From the NCBI GenBank assembly GCA_002503845.1, contig DASO01000004.1:52211-98342 (forward strand): a DNA stretch of 46,132 nucleotides. Reading direction: 5' to 3'. The position numbers and the translations under genes were made by a program. Shown one piece after another: positions 45,311-46,132 of the stretch. The stretch is from Euryarchaeota archaeon UBA24 (GTDB taxonomy: Archaea > Halobacteriota > Halobacteria > Halobacteriales > Hikarchaeaceae). Within the stretch, counting starts at the first letter, position 1. Every line of letters begins with the position of its first letter. The notes below the pieces were generated by a model. That model did no database searches and was not told the origin of the DNA. It worked only from the letters and a program-made list of their open reading frames with translations.

Positions 45311-46132
45311 ATGAGTGACAAACCACATCAAAATTTGGCTGTGATAGGTCATGTGGACCACGGGAAGAGCACTCTCGTGGGGAGACTCCTCTATGAAACA
45401 GGGGCTGTAGAACAACACGTGATTGATCAGTATAAGAAAGAAGCAGAAGAATTAGGAAAAGGCGGATTTGAATTCGCATATGTCATGGACAATCTAAAAG
45501 AGGAACGGGAACGGGGTGTGACAATTGATATTGCCCATCAAGATTTCCATACGGATAATCATTATTTCACAATTGTAGATTGTCCAGGTCACCGTGATTT
45601 TGTTAAAAATATGATCACAGGGGCAAGTCAAGCTGACAGTGCAATTCTTGTTGTAGCTGTTGATGACGGGATTGCACCTCAGACTCAAGAGCATGTCTTC
45701 TTAGCCCGGACACTTGGTATTGCAGAACTCATTGTAGTCATAAACAAAATGGACAAAGAGAATTACGATGAGGGCAAATTTAATGCGGTTAAAGAAGAAG
45801 TACAAAAACTACTTGGATCGGTTGGGTACAAAGATAATCTTTTCATCCCTCTTTCCGCTTTTGAAGGAGACAATATCAAAGAGAGTTCTAGTAATACTTC
45901 ATGGTACGATGGTGTCACTATTCTTGATGCAATCAATGACCTTCCAGTTCCAAAAGACGCAACTGATGCGCCATTGAGGCTCCCCATACAAGATGTATAT
46001 ACAATCTCTGGAATTGGTACAGTTCCAGTGGGACGTGTTGAAACAGGGACCATGAAACCAGGAATGAAAGTTGTGTTTCAGCCTTCAGGGGCAGCTGGTG
46101 AATTGAAATCTATAGAAATGCACCACCAAGAA
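45311..46132 (+). CDS. tuf: Translation elongation factor EF-1alpha (cut by right edge)
   Basis: The first 274 residues of the protein are in the window; the full archaeal protein is about 420. GTPase motifs GHVDHGKST (13-21), DCPGH (90-94) and NKMD (145-148) are present, and the sequence runs into domain II ([16 protein letters not shown]). It delivers aminoacyl-tRNA to the ribosome. The [13 protein letters not shown] start resembles haloarchaeal EF-1alpha. A haloarchaeal-like order would put rps10 next, outside the window. Confidence 0.97.
   Translation, partial: MSDKPHQNLAVIGHVDHGKSTLVGRLLYETGAVEQHVIDQYKKEAEELGKGGFEFAYVMDNLKEERERGVTIDIAHQDFHTDNHYFTIVDCPGHRDFVKNMITGASQADSAILVVAVDDGIAPQTQEHVFLARTLGIAELIVVINKMDKENYDEGKFNAVKEEVQKLLGSVGYKDNLFIPLSAFEGDNIKESSSNTSWYDGVTILDAINDLPVPKDATDAPLRLPIQDVYTISGIGTVPVGRVETGTMKPGMKVVFQPSGAAGELKSIEMHHQE

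Overview
The window looks like a chromosome segment from a euryarchaeon close to Halobacteria but with AT-rich, low-GC coding DNA (judged by eye, not computed). Evidence: FtsZ2 preceded by a ribbon-helix-helix CdrS-type gene; RNA polymerase with B split into B''/B' and A into A'/A''; an A' subunit with a helix-turn-helix-like insert that I recall from haloarchaeal A'; archaeal GHMP shikimate kinase; RIO2; an NcsA-type thiolase; and many TATA boxes about 26-30 nt before start codons (leaderless mRNAs). A marine, non-extreme-halophile sister group of Haloarchaea (Marine Group IV / Hikarchaeia-like) would fit. This placement is inference.

Layout. 1-435: the start of a Tat-dependent lipoprotein gene running off the left edge, then tRNA-Ser and tRNA-Tyr, all on the minus strand. 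436-2180: a long AT-rich leader and the cdrS-ftsZ2 cell-division operon. 2177-6860: tRNA thiolase, lipoate ligase, a winged-helix regulator, RIO2 kinase and two membrane proteins. 6914-16031: minus-strand transcription/translation block rpoH-rpoB''-rpoB'-rpoA'-rpoA''-rpsL-rpsG. The nusA gene expected after rpoA'' is absent, and A'' carries an extra helix-hairpin-helix tail. 16300-28042: tRNA-Asp, divergent M20 peptidase and asparaginase homologues (both with altered active sites), bacterial-type PanD, a predicted metal transporter, PrpF/MATE/EamA, a pilin-like protein, tRNA-Arg, TatA, a methyltransferase, MFS, tRNA-Gly and MsrA.

28232-37034 reads as an accessory catabolic region: class II aldolase, tRNA-CAU, cobalt-type nitrile hydratase alpha subunit plus accessory chaperone without a beta gene, two LLM-family flavin/F420 oxidoreductases, a 2-hydroxyacid dehydrogenase, a thioredoxin-reductase-like flavoprotein, an MFS exporter and a His-rich multipass membrane protein. 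37089-46132 returns to core functions: shikimate kinase-chorismate mutase, SurE, an ATPase-KH protein lacking its usual PIN domain, a second near-identical class II aldolase, EF-2, an ACT protein with homoserine dehydrogenase, and EF-1alpha cut by the right edge.

Genes are tightly packed. Three convergent pairs overlap by their stop codons. I saw no insertion sequence, CRISPR array, rRNA or replication origin.
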